A DNA stretch of 64,000 bases from Halichondria panicea (taxonomy: Eukaryota > Porifera > Demospongiae > Suberitida > Halichondriidae): NCBI RefSeq assembly GCF_963675165.1, contig NC_087380.1, forward strand, positions 1,727,803-1,791,802, read 5' to 3'. Position 1 is the stretch's first letter, and every line of letters begins with the position of its first letter. The notes below the pieces were generated by a model. It did not search any database. It was not told the origin of the DNA and saw only the letters and a list, made by a program, of their open reading frames with translations. Of this stretch, positions 41,285 through 54,690 are shown piece after piece. A program made the translations under genes and the position numbers.

Positions 41285-44200
41285 TTAATTGAAGTCAGTG
41301 GATGCATAAGCTGCACAGGCTGAGAGCTGGTAGTCTGCAGGAGGAGGGGGGCGTGGCTGGTCCACCACCTCATAGGCAGCCTCCTCTTGTAGTTTGTTCA
41401 ACCCCTCGTAATCATGGGAGGGGAGATGACTCATCACCACTGGGGGTAGTCTGTAAGGGAAATAGAATCCGTTATAATTTGTTAATAATATAATTATGAC
41501 ATGACAATGAGTACATAATTACTGCTATACAGCAGGGGTAAAGCAATTGGTGTGCGTGTCGGTTTGTGTGAGCTGTTTGAGCGCCATGGACTGCTTTAAC
41601 TGCTAATGAGACGTGGTTGAATAATAAAATATAGGCCACTTAAAATTAATGTCACTTTTGTCAGTATATGCTCCTTTTTCATCCATATTCTGACTCTACT
41701 TTCCATAAATTACATCTTTGACAAATAATTGTACTAATAAATTTGCTGCAAATCTGCCAAAATCAGAGAAAAATCAGAAAACGCTAAAATTTATACCGTC
41801 CTTTAATAGTAGTTGGAAACCTGTGTTCTTTGAAGGCAACAAAAAACATGTTTTCTAGTCGATCTAATGGTAGATTTACAGTCCTTCCCCATATGATAAT
41901 GCCATAACGGTAAACGTTATTGTGTCCCTTATATGTCAACGCGCAGGGTTAATGCTCTACTGAGCTTGATAATGAACAAACTAGCTCTCGATCTGCAACC
42001 ATACACAACCCAACACACAGCTACATCATTCACAGACCATTCACATACACTAACACTCACTGTGTTGGTTGACTGCCTGTCCTCTCATCACTCTTGTCCT
42101 TGGATCCAGATCTCCGTTGCCTCAACATAACCACAATCAGTACCAGCACAGCAATGGTCAAGACTCCAGCAACCACCCAACCAGCTACAGCCACAGCAAC
42201 AACATTGACCACTGCACTCGCTGTGCGTGTGTATGTGTGAAGTAGTGTATGTTGAAGTTGACAAGTAAGCAAAAACAACACTAACACACTTGGCTAAAAC
42301 AACAAGCATAATTATGATAGCAAATGGATGCTATACTATCATAATTGTACATTTCAACGACACTCACCAGTAACCATGACACAATGTGTAGTGGTTGCCC
42401 CACTCTCCCTGGGCACTTGACAACAGTAGGTACCAGCTACTTCACTGGAGCCCTCTGCAAGATTCAGACTAATGGAGCTCATACATCGCGACATGTAGAA
42501 TCCATCGGTGTTTGAGTCAGGAATGCTGTCACCATTTGGTCCTCTCCACCCCCCGAGAGCATTGCCGTTGTTGTCCACTCCTCTGCAGCAGGTGGTAAGC
42601 TCAGTATGACAGGTGAGGGCAGAGGATCCAATGGCCGCCAGTGATAAGACAGAGTTGTTGGCAATGACATTCATTGATCCATTGCTCAAAGGAATCACTG
42701 GATTGAGAAAATGGTCAAAGCACAATAATTATGATTATCAGTTAATCTTACAGTTGCACACTGGAGCTTCTCCTGACCACACTCCACTTGTTCCACTTGC
42801 TCCACAGGTTCTGCTCTCACTACCAACAATGCTGTATCCAGTGTTACAGGTGTAGGTAGCAGTCATCATGAAGGTGGTTCCAGAGGATGTGGTCACTGCT
42901 CCATTGGCAGTTTCATTTAGGGGACCGCAGTCAACAGCTAATAAAACATACGCATGTAAACAAGTTAGCTCCAACTTGTTTACGTACACTACACTCAGCT
43001 TTGTGACTGTAGTGTACGTTTGTTTAAAGCACTCACGATCACAGGTAGGTGCTGTTAGGCTCCAGGTTCCATTAGCTTGACAGGTTCTAATTGTTACTCT
43101 ATTGAGATGGTAGCCGTCATCACAGATGTAGGTAGCTATGCTCTCAAAGATGTTTCCAGATGATGTACAGACTTGTCCATTAGGAACAGTGAGGGAACCA
43201 CAGTCAACAGCTGTGGAATATGAACACAGTGGATACAGTGTACACAGTCGCTCATGCTACTCACGTGCACAGGTAGGGACCTCTGGAGTCCATATTCTGT
43301 CTGCCCTACAAGTTCGAGTGTCTGATCCAACAATGTTGTATCCAGTGTTACAGGTGTAGGTAGCAGTCATCATGAAGGTGGTTCCAGAGGATGTTTTCAC
43401 TGTTCCATTGGAGGGGGCGTCCAGGGAACCACAGTCAACAGCTGTGGGGAGATGTTTGATCAAGAGACATGAATTGATGACATGCATGGACAATTGTATG
43501 ACTTACGTGAACAAGTTGGTACAGGCTCCCACATCCCACTAGCCATACAGGTAGCCATTGCTGTGGTGACTCCATTGGAAACTTCATACCCACGGTTACA
43601 GGTGTAGGTCACCATCCCTTCAAGAGTTGTGCTGGTTGGTGTTTCAGGAGAGCCATTGCCAATAGAGAGAGGGGAGCCACAATCCACAGCTGAGTGGGTG
43701 AGAACACAGTCAATTAGCTATTGTCAGTGACAGTATCAACTTCACATACCTGAACAAGTTGCTACAGTCTCCCACATCCCACTAGCCATACAGTTAGCTG
43801 TTACAATGGTGACTCCATTGGAGACCTCATACCCAGTGTCACAGGTGTAGGTCACTGTCCCTTGGTAGGTTGTGGAGGTGGGTGTTCCAGGAGAGCCATT
43901 GCCGATGGTGGGTGGGGAGCCACAATCCACAACTGAGAGTAAAATGATATTACAGCTAGAAGAAGTGCAATAATGTATGCTTGCATTGCTCGAATGCAGC
44001 TTGCAGTGTATACAGTCTTTCTTCTAATTGCAGCCACACAAATTAATTATGATTTCCAGTGGCGCACAAATAGAACAAGAAAAAATGGTTTGACGCTTAT
44101 AATTATTAGAGTGGCGCTTAGCGATACAACGTAAAGTAATAGTAGCTGTTCCACGAGGGTATAATAGATGAATTATAACCTTGATTTCAGTCTAAACACC

Positions 44201-45084
44201 AGCAAAAAGTAATTCTTGAACTTAACGCTTGATTAGAGTATTTTTTATTTGGCACTTCTATTATATATAGTGCATGGCAATATAATCAGTACAGTACTCA
44301 CGTGCACAAGCTGTAGGTGGTGATGGAGACCAGGTACCAGCACTAGTACCATCACTCATACAAGTTATTGGAGTAGCTCCACTGATGGTGTACCCAGTGT
44401 TACAGGTGTAGGTGGCCATGTTGTTGGTTGCATCATATGATATCCTTCCATTAGACTGGGGGCTCAGTGTGGGGCAGGGAGCTGTGGGGGGTGGAGGTTA
44501 GTATTGGACATAGACAATATAGTCAGCACTCACTGAAGGTGACACACAGCCTCTGTGCAGGGCCTTGAGCAATCCTCACACAGCAGTGTTCTCCATCAGG
44601 ACTGAAGTGTGTGGGACCACGATGCAGAATAACGGCAGTATATTCAATACCACTGATGAACAGTTCATCCCCAACTGCATCCCTGTAGGCGCTATCTATG
44701 GGCAATTCACTCATACCAGGACCCTGCCACACTACACTACCAGTGTTGTAAGTGTAGCAATACCAGGCTCGTGGATCAGTACCAACTCCTGATCCAACAT
44801 CAGAGAACGAGATGATCTCTCCAGTGTGGTCAGTGGCATTGGGCTCATTGGGTGATGCCAGTCGAGCTGTATGCCAATAATAATACAATAATTGATGCTC
44901 TGGTACCAAATCTATACTAGATAACACCAATTATAATCACTATAATTATTATCTAGTCTATATTTATATATATAGTTTGCAGTATAATTACGGTAAAAGC
45001 TATAGTTGCACTGCATATCAACTCACTCAAAGTCTGCTGACCATACACTAGGAAAGCACTTCCTAGCAGACAACAGAGAATCAT
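41285..45084 (-). CDS. Type III receptor G: Ig-like N-domain, 6 CCP, Ig, TM, ITAM-like tail (appears intact)
   Basis: Signal exon from ATG 45084 (MILCCLLGSAFLVYGQ); N-domain about 44866-44534 (AWYCYTYNTGSVVWQGPG, SPDGEHCC); CCPs about 44480-44300, 43932-43749, 43690-43505, 43440-43264, 43210-43036, 42938-42753; Ig 42698-42368 (CRGVDNNGNALGGWRGPNG, GTYCCQV); TM exon about 42225-42060 (GWVVAGVLTIAVLVLIVVML); tail about 41452-41285 with HDYEGL, AAYEVVDQPRPPPP, DYQL, ending AYASTDFN because a small insertion creates an early stop four residues before the usual NTENK-type end. All ectodomain exons are open. The interrupted CA repeat before the TM exon is the shortest of the family. Paralogous to C and J, but outside the large recent duplication. 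Confidence 0.78.
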
Positions 45085-45308
45085 CTTGAGGGGAACGTTC
45101 TCATTATTCCTGTAGCTATATAGCCAAGAGTTCATTATTCATCCCAATGAACTCTTAGCTGTAGCTAGATCTAGTAAATTTCTCAAGGAATAGCTAATTT
45201 ATTAAGTAGATTCATCAGTAAACTGAAAGCAATTAACAAAAGTCACGATAAGGAAGTGTGCATATGACATGCCTAGTCTACATTGCAGTTCTAGAATAAC
45301 ACTGTTCA

Positions 45309-45985
45309 GTGGTCCCAGTTAGTGTGTGTAGTGTTATATCTCCCTCCATTGTATCCAGGGAACAGGTCAAATAGTACTGCCTGTAGGAACTTGTGAAGTT
45401 GACTGTCATGGCATAGTCCTTGCCCAGGTCCATGACGACAGTTGGGGCAGCTGTACACATCCACCTTGAAGGAATGACTCAGGCACGTCTAGTGTGTGTG
45501 TGTGCATGTGTGAAAGTGTGAGGGACAAGTGAGGGACGCAGTGAGATAGTCCACATCCTCCAGCATGGTCGTGATGTACCTAGTGGGAAGGGGGCAAGGA
45601 AAGGTGGTCATTGCACAGATGCTGGGTAAAAATGTTCATTCAAATTGAGGGCATTAAATTAGTGTACACTTGCATAAGATACTCATTGAAAGCAAAACCA
45701 TGCAGTTTATTGGATGCAAATTGAAAATAGAAATTGATGCGTTATAAACGGTCTCTAGAAACAAGATACACGTATATAAAAAAACGTAGCTATTAAACTC
45801 AATCTTGAGCTGCATTCATCAGATGTTATGAAGCCACACACTACACTAGTGATATCTCTAGTCAGTGGTTCACCACCTTACAGATGTTGTGGCTGCAGGT
45901 GGTAGTGACGGGCTGGTAGACCACCTCCTGACACACGATGCAGTTGAATGTCTCCTGGATACGACTCAGCAGACCAGCCTGTCAT
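45309..45985 (-). pseudogene. UHRF1-like RING, two exons, copy 3
   Basis: Exon about 45985-45887 ([25 protein letters not shown]) is open. Exon about 45485-45309 reads SFKVDVYSCPNCRH, then an indel splits DLGKDYAMTV from FLQAVLFDLFPGYNGGR. DYAM is also found in vertebrate UHRF1 at this place. The intron is only ~0.4 kb, without the repeats found in the 27.8-30.2 kb copy. Confidence 0.75.
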
Positions 45986-46299
45986 GCATGAGGGGAATAA
46001 TGATTAATGAATACTGATACAGTACAGCACAGTACATGTCTCTTTTTACTGGGTGTGGTCAGTCATGAGCTCTGACTATACACTGGCTCACAGAATATGT
46101 GTGTTATAAATTGCTGAAGGAGATGATGTCTCGAGGAAACACAGCTTTCTTATTTCGAGCGATTTATCCGGCAAAAATAGGATGAAAAGCGAATAGTTTT
46201 CGAGGCCTCTGTGTAGAACTAATGTGTTAAATAGTCAAGTGCATCACTTCCATCTCCAATTCCTCTCTCTTTTATCTATGGTTAGACCATGTACTCATG

Positions 46300-46331
46300 C
46301 ACGATTACAAGACCCACTCCAGTCTCCACTA
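46300..46331 (-). other. Truncated CCP exon at duplication breakpoint
   Basis: Thirty bases match the start of the CCP exon at 30529 (GATTACAAGACCCACTCCAG), then switch abruptly at about 46332 to the intron of the tetraspanin gene (match to 10518). This is the left junction of the large duplication. Confidence 0.75.
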
Positions 46332-47277
46332 GTTTACAGTATTGTTAATATTCCCATGCTGCATGTTATTGCATATAGCATGCATATACACACATTATTC
46401 CGTGCAGCTGGTGCCTGTGTGGCATATTGCTGGTGGGGATGCTGTGTCTTCACTGTTTTAACAGTAGTCGTCTTATCAGGTATTCCAATGTTTATAGGAT
46501 CTGCTTTATTATGGAGCAAGATAACTCCAGAGTACTTTGAGATTGCTGGAAGTTACGATGAAGTGATTTGTATCGGTTGTGTAGTTGTTTTTACAGTCGC
46601 TATATAGCTGTCTTGTTAGTTGTAGATGTGATATTGATTTTTACTATTCCAATATGCTGCAAATTCGGAGATAAGCCGAGCCACACTGGAGCTGCTTTTG
46701 TCTGTTTTTGCGTCCTTTTATTGGCTATAGGATTTATTCTCATTGTCTCAGAGCCAGTTTGGTTTGCAAAAAATATACTAACTATGAAGAAAGTAGTAAG
46801 CTTACATTCAAGAAACAGATGCACAACGTGACTATTCAATTGATTTGGGACAAGTATCAAGCAAAATTCAAATGCTGTGGCTATCGAGGATACAAAGATT
46901 ATGAAGGTCTATTTTTGAATTTTTCTGTTCCTGTATCTTGTTGCAACACTACAACACTGCCATCACCGTTTGAATGTGTAATTGCTGTCAAAAATGTAAC
47001 TGAGCGAGAGACAAACTCGTCCAATATTTACACTGATGGTTGCCCTGCTAAAATTGTTCACCTACTAAATTTGGACTCCTCTACAGTACGCAACATTAAT
47101 ATAGCGTCTGCAGTGTTTTGCAGTTTCTTCTTCCTCACCGCTATAGTGATGATCCTTCTTACGTTTTGTCTCACTGCTAGGAATAGAGAGGATGCGACTG
47201 CAATTGGAACTGGATTACTGGCCGGTGTGGCGTGTGTTGGGATTTTTTGTGCAGCACTTGCAAAAGCTAATCATTAG
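46332..47277 (+). pseudogene. Tetraspanin-like, copy 3 (5' truncated, frameshifted)
   Basis: Very close to copy 1, but exon 1 and the promoter are cut off by the duplication breakpoint. A 2-base insertion in TM2 (about 46606) brings a stop, and ten bases are missing before the large loop (about 46778). The loop with CCG, the second CC and TM4 stays open (to 47277). Confidence 0.85.
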
Positions 47278-47446
47278 ATGTAAGCATTCGATCTGAACTT
47301 CACCTGAACTATGCACGTAGTTGTCTTTAATTGTTGATGCCACATTTACAATTAATAAAACAAAAAATCCTGATCAGTCTATATAATTATAATTATGTAT
47401 ACACAACATTGAAAAAAAAACACGATTAAAGCATGGTTGTGCATGT

Positions 47447-50400
47447 CTACTTGTTCTCTGTGTTGAAGTCAGTCGGTGCATAAGCTACACAGGCAGTGAG
47501 CTGGTAGTCTGTAGGAGGAGGGGGGTCCATCACCTCATAAGCAGCCTCATCCTCTAGTTCGCTCAACTCCTCGTAATCATGGGAGGGGAGATGACTCATC
47601 ACCACTGGGGGTAGTCTGCAGGAAATAGTCCATTAGCTATATACTATTGACAATGCAATAATAGTTAGAATAAACGTCATGCATGAGCTCTCTAAAACCA
47701 TATGTATACACAGCTAACTTTTTCATTCACAGACCATGCATGCACACTAATACTCACTCTGTTGCTTGACTGCCTGTCCTTTCATCAATCATGTCCTTGG
47801 ATCCAGACCTCCGTTGTCTCAGTAACAACAGTACAAACATTACAATTAGTGTTAGCACAGCAATGGCCAAGACTCCAGCAACTACCCCACCAGCCACTGC
47901 ACCAACACTGACCACTACACTCTCTGTGAGTGAGGTAGTAGAAGAGGTTGCAGTTGGAGTAGCCATCTGCATCCGATTAGTGATATCCTCAGGGCACTCT
48001 GGACTATTGAGGTTAGCAATGACAACTGGACAGCTGTTAGTCACACTGAGGCCTGCTCTCTGCACCACAACGATTGGATCATTCTCAATTCACTGTTCCA
48101 TTAGCCTAGCCAGTTGTATGGTGGATATACTCTCTGTTCCAGTGAGCACAGCTCTGTAGGTCACATGACTAGGGGAGTCATCGAAACAAATAATAAAGGG
48201 ATTCAAAACGAGGGAAGAGTTAAATCCACAGGCACACTGGCTTTCAATGCCTTGTGTTAGACTATTGGTGATGTCATCTGTTTTCATACCAGCGTCTTGT
48301 TCAGTGTATACTCTGCAGTTTGTTATTCCCTCTAGACGAATTTGAATATGCATACCTGCATGTGAAGTGGTTGAAGAAAAATGCTAAATTGCAAAATACC
48401 ATGCATGGGATGAGATATTATATTGAAATTGAATCAACACATGCTTTATATATAAACACTTACTCATGAACTCAATGGTGTAGTGAGCAGCTACAGTGTG
48501 TTCCCCCTCAAGCTGACTGGAGGTGAGGATGACCTGACAGCTGTACTGACCAGCGTCTGACAAGTAGAGACTGTCAAAGTTGAGGGTTGCTGTGCTGGGC
48601 ATGAGTGACCCTCCCTCCCTCGTCCACTGGTAGGAGAGGGTGGGTTGTAGAGAGGCCCCTCCAGTCAGGGAACAAGTGAGGGAGAAACTCTGACCAGCCA
48701 TTGGAATACCACTGGGGCTGATCACCACTTGTATGGCTGGAAGAAGAAAGGTGTAACCAAAACAATCAATTAACTTTCACTATGACAGAATAAACAAAGC
48801 TACTAGATCCATAGCTGCATGTAGTAACTGTTATCAACATGAACTAACTCACCTAAACAGGTTGGAGCGCCTGGACTCCAGTTTCCATTAGCCTCACATG
48901 TTCTTGTATTTGACCCAACTAAGATGTGCCCTCCATTACAGCTGTAAGTAGCTGTATTCCCAAAAGTGACTCCAGAGGATGTGTCCACTGCTCCATTACT
49001 TATAGACAGGGAGCCGCAGCTGATAACTAATGAACCAATGCATAATTAATTGTGACACATGCACAAATCCCACTACTTTACTGTATAACCGCTATGCCAT
49101 GCAATATCTGGATACTGGCACAGGTGGTGAACTGTTCCATATGCTGCCGATATGGCAGATATTGGCACACTGTTTCCTTTGATCTCAGAGGTCAAAATGT
49201 AACAAGTACAGTAACTCATACTTACCACCACTAAAAATCTAAAAATGAGCAATTGATATAACGTACTGTAAAGCTTTATGTATACAACTCACTTTGACAA
49301 GTGATGACACCTCCACTCCACATTCTGTCAGACTGACACACCCGATCAGGTCCATTGGATGGTTGGTAACCAGTAACAGCACAGCTGTGTGTAGACACGG
49401 CTCCCACTAACCTGGGCGAGGAGATTGGATTGTAGCTGATGGTTCCATTGTTTGGTACAGTGAGGTCATCACAGGTGGCTATAAAGAAATACACAATAAT
49501 TATCACGTATGTATGGTGTAACAGTGAACCAAACAACAGACCTGTACAAGTAGGAGTCGTGCTATTACTCCATCCACTGGTAGTACATGTCCTCATTGCT
49601 GTCCCACTGAATAGATAGCCAGCTGTGCAACTGTAGCTAGCGGTGGAGGCTGTTGCTCGGGGGATAATGGAATCACTGTATTGAATGACTCCATTTGTTG
49701 GATTAGGGAAAGTTGGGCAAATTACTGTGTAAGAGAGAAAGACGTACACAATACAAAGAGTTGTGTGACAATCTCACATTCACAACTTGGTGTGGTACCA
49801 CTCCACAGTCCATTGGTATGACAGCTCCGAGTAATCATGGTGTCACTAGCGGTACCATCAATCTTGTAACCATTGACACAGGTGTAGATGGCCACAGTGT
49901 CAGGTGGTCTGAGGTTACTAGTTCCACCATTATACGATATGTCTGAATTAGCTTGATTGCCGAGGTCAAAACAAGTCACTACAAGGAATGATAATAATTA
50001 AGTATGAATGATAAAGCTACTCACATAGACAGGTTGGTGCATTGTCGCTCCACCCAGTAGCTTGACAAGTTCGACTAGTATCACCAATAAGTAGGTATCT
50101 AGAGTTACATGTGTAGGTAGCAGTCATCCTGAAGGTGGTTCCAGAGGATGTACTCACTGCTCCATTGGATGGGTCAGGAAGATCATTGCAGTCAACAGCT
50201 ACACGTGTGAAAAACAGAAAGTCAACACACTGTGATATCACCGATACTCACGTTCACAGGTGGGTTGAGAAGGACTCCAAGATCCAGTAGCCTGACAGGT
50301 TCTAGTGTTGGTAGCACCACTAATCATGTACCCACTGGTACAGGTGTAAGTGGCCACTCGATTAAAGGTGGTTCCATTGGAGGGATGACCTAGGGAACCA

Positions 50401-51522
50401 CAGTCAACAGCTGGGGAAACCAAATACATACAATCACCTGTATAGACCACCACTATTTTGCTAACTCACGTGGACAAGTTTCTACCTCTTCTGACCACAG
50501 ACCTGTAGCTTGACATGTTCTAGCACTACCACTATTACCAGTGAAGATGTAGCCAGTATCACAGCTGTATATAACAACAGTGAGGTAGTCCTGACTAGTG
50601 GTGGACAAGGCTCCATTGGTAGGGGAGGTTAGGACAGGGCAGGTGACGACTGTGTTGGGAAAAGTAAACACACACTAACTATACTTATACTAGTTCTAGT
50701 CTTACTTGTACAAATGACTGTAGGTGGTGTTGGAGACCAGGTACCAGCACTAGTAGTACCATCACTCGTACAAGTTATCGGAGTAGCTCCACTGATGGTG
50801 TACCCAGTGACACAGCTGTAGGTGGCCATGTTGGTGGTTGGGTTGTATGAGATACTTCCATTAGTGAGGGGAGGCAGTGTGGGGCAGGGAGCTGTGCATA
50901 TCCATGGGAGGGGTACACAACACATTAAAAGAAAAAGAACGAAAACCAATAATTTAATATGAGTGAGCTTGACAACTGCATGCTACCAATTAAGGGCGTA
51001 TACGCCCTTGATGCTACCAATGGTCACTCAAACCACTCACTGAAGGTGACACATCTCCTTTCATTGGTGGTAGTCCTCACACAGCAGTGTTCTCCATCAG
51101 GACTGAAGTGCGTGGGTCCACGATACAGAATAATGCCAAGACCACTACTTTCTAAGGTGACCAGTTCGGCCCCAACTGGACGCCCTGCATATCTTCCCAC
51201 TGCAGTCCCATCAGGAAACTGCCACTCAACGTTATTAATATCTAAGGTGGTGCACAACCAGGGACTTGGTGGAACAACGAAATCAGATCCTGACCCAACA
51301 TCGGAGAACGAGATGATATCTCCAGTGTGGTCAGTGTGAATGTGCTCACCGAAGGATCTCAGTCGAACTGTATATGCCATTAATACAATGATTTCCTATC
51401 TGGACTAGTTTACAGTACTACAGACTAGTTGCCCTTGGATATAATTATCAACTCACTTAAAGTCTGTCCATACACAAGAGAACACTTCCCAGCAGACAGC
51501 AGATAAATATTACTGTAGCCAT
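47447..51522 (-). pseudogene. Type I receptor H: duplicate of receptor A with nonsense codon before TM
   Basis: Same exon series as receptor A at about +35.75 kb: signal (ATG 51522), N-domain about 51367-51041, eight CCPs between 50890 and 48850, Ig about 48736-48468, juxtamembrane/TM exon about 48356-47770, tail to 47447. Differences: TGG to TGA at 48092-48090 in the motif LARLMEQW stops translation before the TM; the CCP at about 50410-50250 lost ~21 bases at SNGTTFN. The tail reads HDYEELSELEDE, AAYEVMDPPPPTDYQL, keeping the YxxM motif. If translated it would give a secreted ectodomain, though the stop is before the last intron. Confidence 0.8.
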
Positions 51523-51649
51523 TCTCCAGTCTACTATAACCACATGGAGTATATGTAATAATAGTGTCAGAGAACTAACTTACCTAAGATGCCCTATACA
51601 AGGACACAGTATATTAATGATATCTCTAATCAATTAAAACTTCCACACC

Positions 51650-51742
51650 TTACAGATGTTGTGGCTGCAGGTGGTAGTGGTAGACCACCTCCTGACACAC
51701 GATGCAGTTGAATCTTGGATAAAACTCAGCAGACCAGCCTGT
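51650..51742 (-). pseudogene. UHRF1-like RING first-half exon, copy 4
   Basis: Duplicate of 15892-15982, with the same deletions, upstream of receptor H. Confidence 0.65.
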
Positions 51743-52261
51743 GGGAAATAATGCATTAAAAATGACATGTTGTATCTACAGTACAATATAATCTGTTTCA
51801 ACCAAAATTCCATGGATCTAATTTCAACGATTTTATTATTGTCATTCTCATTTTGTTGTCCAAGTAAAGACTGAAAACTGAGCTATTTATAATTACCTGG
51901 GACTCTGCCCTGAACTACAAAACAGTATGTAAACAATATGACTTTACTTGCAATCTCTTTACAGTTGACTGTCCCTGATTTCCCTAATTTAAAGTGTTGG
52001 TATTGATACCGACATGAAGCTCTCCCCCGTAAGTCCTTCACCTTCATATAACATCGATATTCTCATTTACAGGTTGTCCAAGTAAAGACTGAAAACTGAA
52101 CTATATTTTACCTGGGACTCTGCCTTGCTGAAAGTTTAAGAGTCTTTTCAAAAAATGTCTTTCAATTTTGAGAGATAAAAGTATTAATTACCCAATCAAT
52201 GTGAATTTCTCATACGCTGTGCTGTAATGTGGTTTTATTTATCGATGTCTTGCTTTGGTAG

Positions 52262-52944
52262 GATGCTGTGATGGATGGTAGGGCTCAGGTGGGCGACTGT
52301 AAGGCTCCCAAATTCCTCCTCTGTCACTTTTGCAATCTACAAGGGCACAGGCAGGCACAATGTCCAGGTGGGTGTGTTGTCGTAGTGATCATACACATTG
52401 CCACAATATTTTATATGTACTGGCTCACTGTTTATGTGCTGTTACATGCAGTCATACTGTCTTTCTCTTCTCTTACAGGGAAAGCTGAGGCAAGACGTCC
52501 CCAGCCAAAGCATCGGCACAGGAGAGCCCCTCCCTCTCACCAGGGCCACCCACCACCTCCCCAGGCTCACACCTACCCCTAGCAGGGGGTACCCTACACA
52601 GCACCACCCTTACTGCCACTCCCTCACCCAATACCTGAGCCGTATCCGAGTCCTGGTCAGCCAATGGGAATGCAGCGACCTCCTCATCAGCCAATGAAAA
52701 TGCAGCAAGCAGCAACCTCGTGGTCAGCCAATCGGAATGCAGCAAGGTTACTCACCCCAGCAGTATCAGCACATGTACTCCCCACAGAGTTCTGGAAACG
52801 ACATGGGACCTCCGATGTCCCTACCACACCCACTTCCCTGATGTACCCCTCCCCGTAAACACCACACCAACTTATGTTGGAGCACCCCCTGCAAGTCAGG
52901 GTATTCCCCCAGGAAGTCAGCACTACCACGGTTCAAGCAAGTGA
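52262..52944 (+). pseudogene. Duplicated 3' end of TUT4/7-like gene, copy 3
   Basis: Last two exons again. Here the knuckle exon is in frame (DAVMDGRAQVGDCKAP, CHFCNLQGHRQAQC), but a TAG near 52580 truncates the tail after AHTYP, and the M/Q/P repeats are shortened. No upstream exons are present. Confidence 0.85.
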
Positions 52945-53227
52945 ATATTAACCGACCAATACATAATAATCATAATAATGTTATGTGGTCATTATTTTGT
53001 TTCTATGAATATTCATGCACTCCTGCTAATAGTTTTGACATTATTATTGTGCATTTTGGCTTTAATAATTGTCATCATGTTGTTACAGTAAGCAAATGCT
53101 AACGATAATTGGCAACAGAGAATAAACATTACGTATATGCTGATACATAAAGTGTAATACATGTACATGTCACGATGTGTTTGTTCCTTTAATTCTGACT
53201 AGCTTCCTTACCTAGCGAGAAGTCCCT

Positions 53228-53271
53228 GGGAACTTCCCTCCTCCCAGCTAGAAAAGTCCCTGGGAACATCC
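53228..53271 (+). promoter_or_regulatory. kappaB-like block before tetraspanin copy 4
   Basis: GGGAACTTCC at 53228-53237 fits GGGRNNYYCC. The degenerate partner is at 53262-53271. Confidence 0.4.
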
Positions 53272-53363
53272 TACTTTAGAGCAGCAGCCATAATAAATTA
53301 TTTATTTGTATAATACCACAGAACAGATCTAAACAGCTAAAATAGAAAAGCAAACTAACAATT

Positions 53364-54377
53364 ATGCAACCACAAGATCAGTCTATACCACTGTTGGCGG
53401 ATTTCAAAGGTATACTCTTCTGCGTACACATGCAATAGTTTACATGCAGTTACTGTATTCACATGCTGCATGCATGTTTATCATTATTCTGTGCAGCTGG
53501 TGCCCGTGTGGGATATTGCTGGTGGGGATGCTGTGCCTTCACTGTTCTAGCGGTGGTCGTGTTGTCGTGCATTCCAATGCTCGTAGGATCTGCCTTATTG
53601 TGGAGCAAGATAACTCCAGAGTTCTTTGAGATTGCTAGAAGTTACAATGACGTGGTTTGTATCGGTTGTGTGAGTGTATTTACGATCATCGTAGCTGTCT
53701 TACTAGTTGTAAGTACGATAATGATTTTTGTTATTCCGGTAGTGTGCATTCTTGGAGAAAGGCCAAGTCATCCTGGAGCTGCTTTTGCCTGTTTTTGTGT
53801 TGTTTTATTGACTGCGGGGATTATTCTCATTGTCTCAGGACCAGTTTGGTTTGCATCAAATATGAATATTGTGGAAAACTACGAAGAAAGCAGTCGATAC
53901 ACATTCCAAAAACAGATTTTAAACATGACTACTAAATTGACCTGGGATAAGTATCAAGCAAAATTCAAATGCTGTGGCTATCGAGGATACAAAGATTATG
54001 AAGGTCTATTTTGGAACAAATCCGTCTCTGTATCTTGTTGCAACACTACAACACTACCTTCACCGCTTGATTGTTTGAGTGCTGTCAAAAATGTAACTGA
54101 GCGAGAGATAAACTCATCCAATATTTACACTGATGGTTGCCCCGTGACAATTGTTCACCTACTAAATTTGAACTCTTCTTCGGTGGTCAAAATTGGTATA
54201 GCTTCTTTGGTGTTTTCCAGTTTCTTCTTTATTTCCCCTCTAGTGATGATTCTGCTCACGTTTGCGCTCACTGCTAAGGATAAAGACGATGCGATTACAA
54301 TAGAAACTGGGTTACTGATTGGTGTGGCTTGTATTCTGGGTGTGTGTTGTGTATTGGGTAAAGCAAACAGTGACTAA
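53364..54377 (+). CDS. Tetraspanin-like protein, copy 4 (intact)
   Basis: Exons 53364-53409 (MQPQDQSIPLLADFK) and 53497-54377 give about 308 residues. Four TM segments, CCG loop (KFKCCGYRGYKDYEGLFWNK), SVSCCNTTT and DGCPVT are all present. It differs from copy 1 in about a quarter of positions, mostly in TM segments and the loop, so copies 1/3 and 2/4 form two subfamilies, each duplicated once in the large event. It faces the type II receptor I. Together with copy 1 it is the only intact tetraspanin of the window. Confidence 0.85.
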
Positions 54378-54690
54378 GAATGAACTGGCTCTTCTTATAT
54401 AACTCAGTAGATCTATAGGTGTTAGCAGTTATTTTTGCTGATTGTTATTTCACTATAATACATCATCACTACTAAATCCCCATGCAATGGAGAACGAGTG
54501 TGCCCTATATAGAGGTTCCCCATAAAACCTTAGGAAAACAACATGAATGCTAGAGTATGTATGCGCATGCTTTTTTTTATCCTTGCCTGTCATATAATTC
54601 TCATTATGAATTATGAATAATAATAATTCATGTACATAATGTTAACTACAGATTCATACAATTGACAAACAGTCTGTGTTGTTATAGTGT

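Noticed and set aside
52262..52944. A second functional uridylyltransferase
   Set aside because: Only the last two exons are present, without catalytic domains, and the tail has a nonsense codon.
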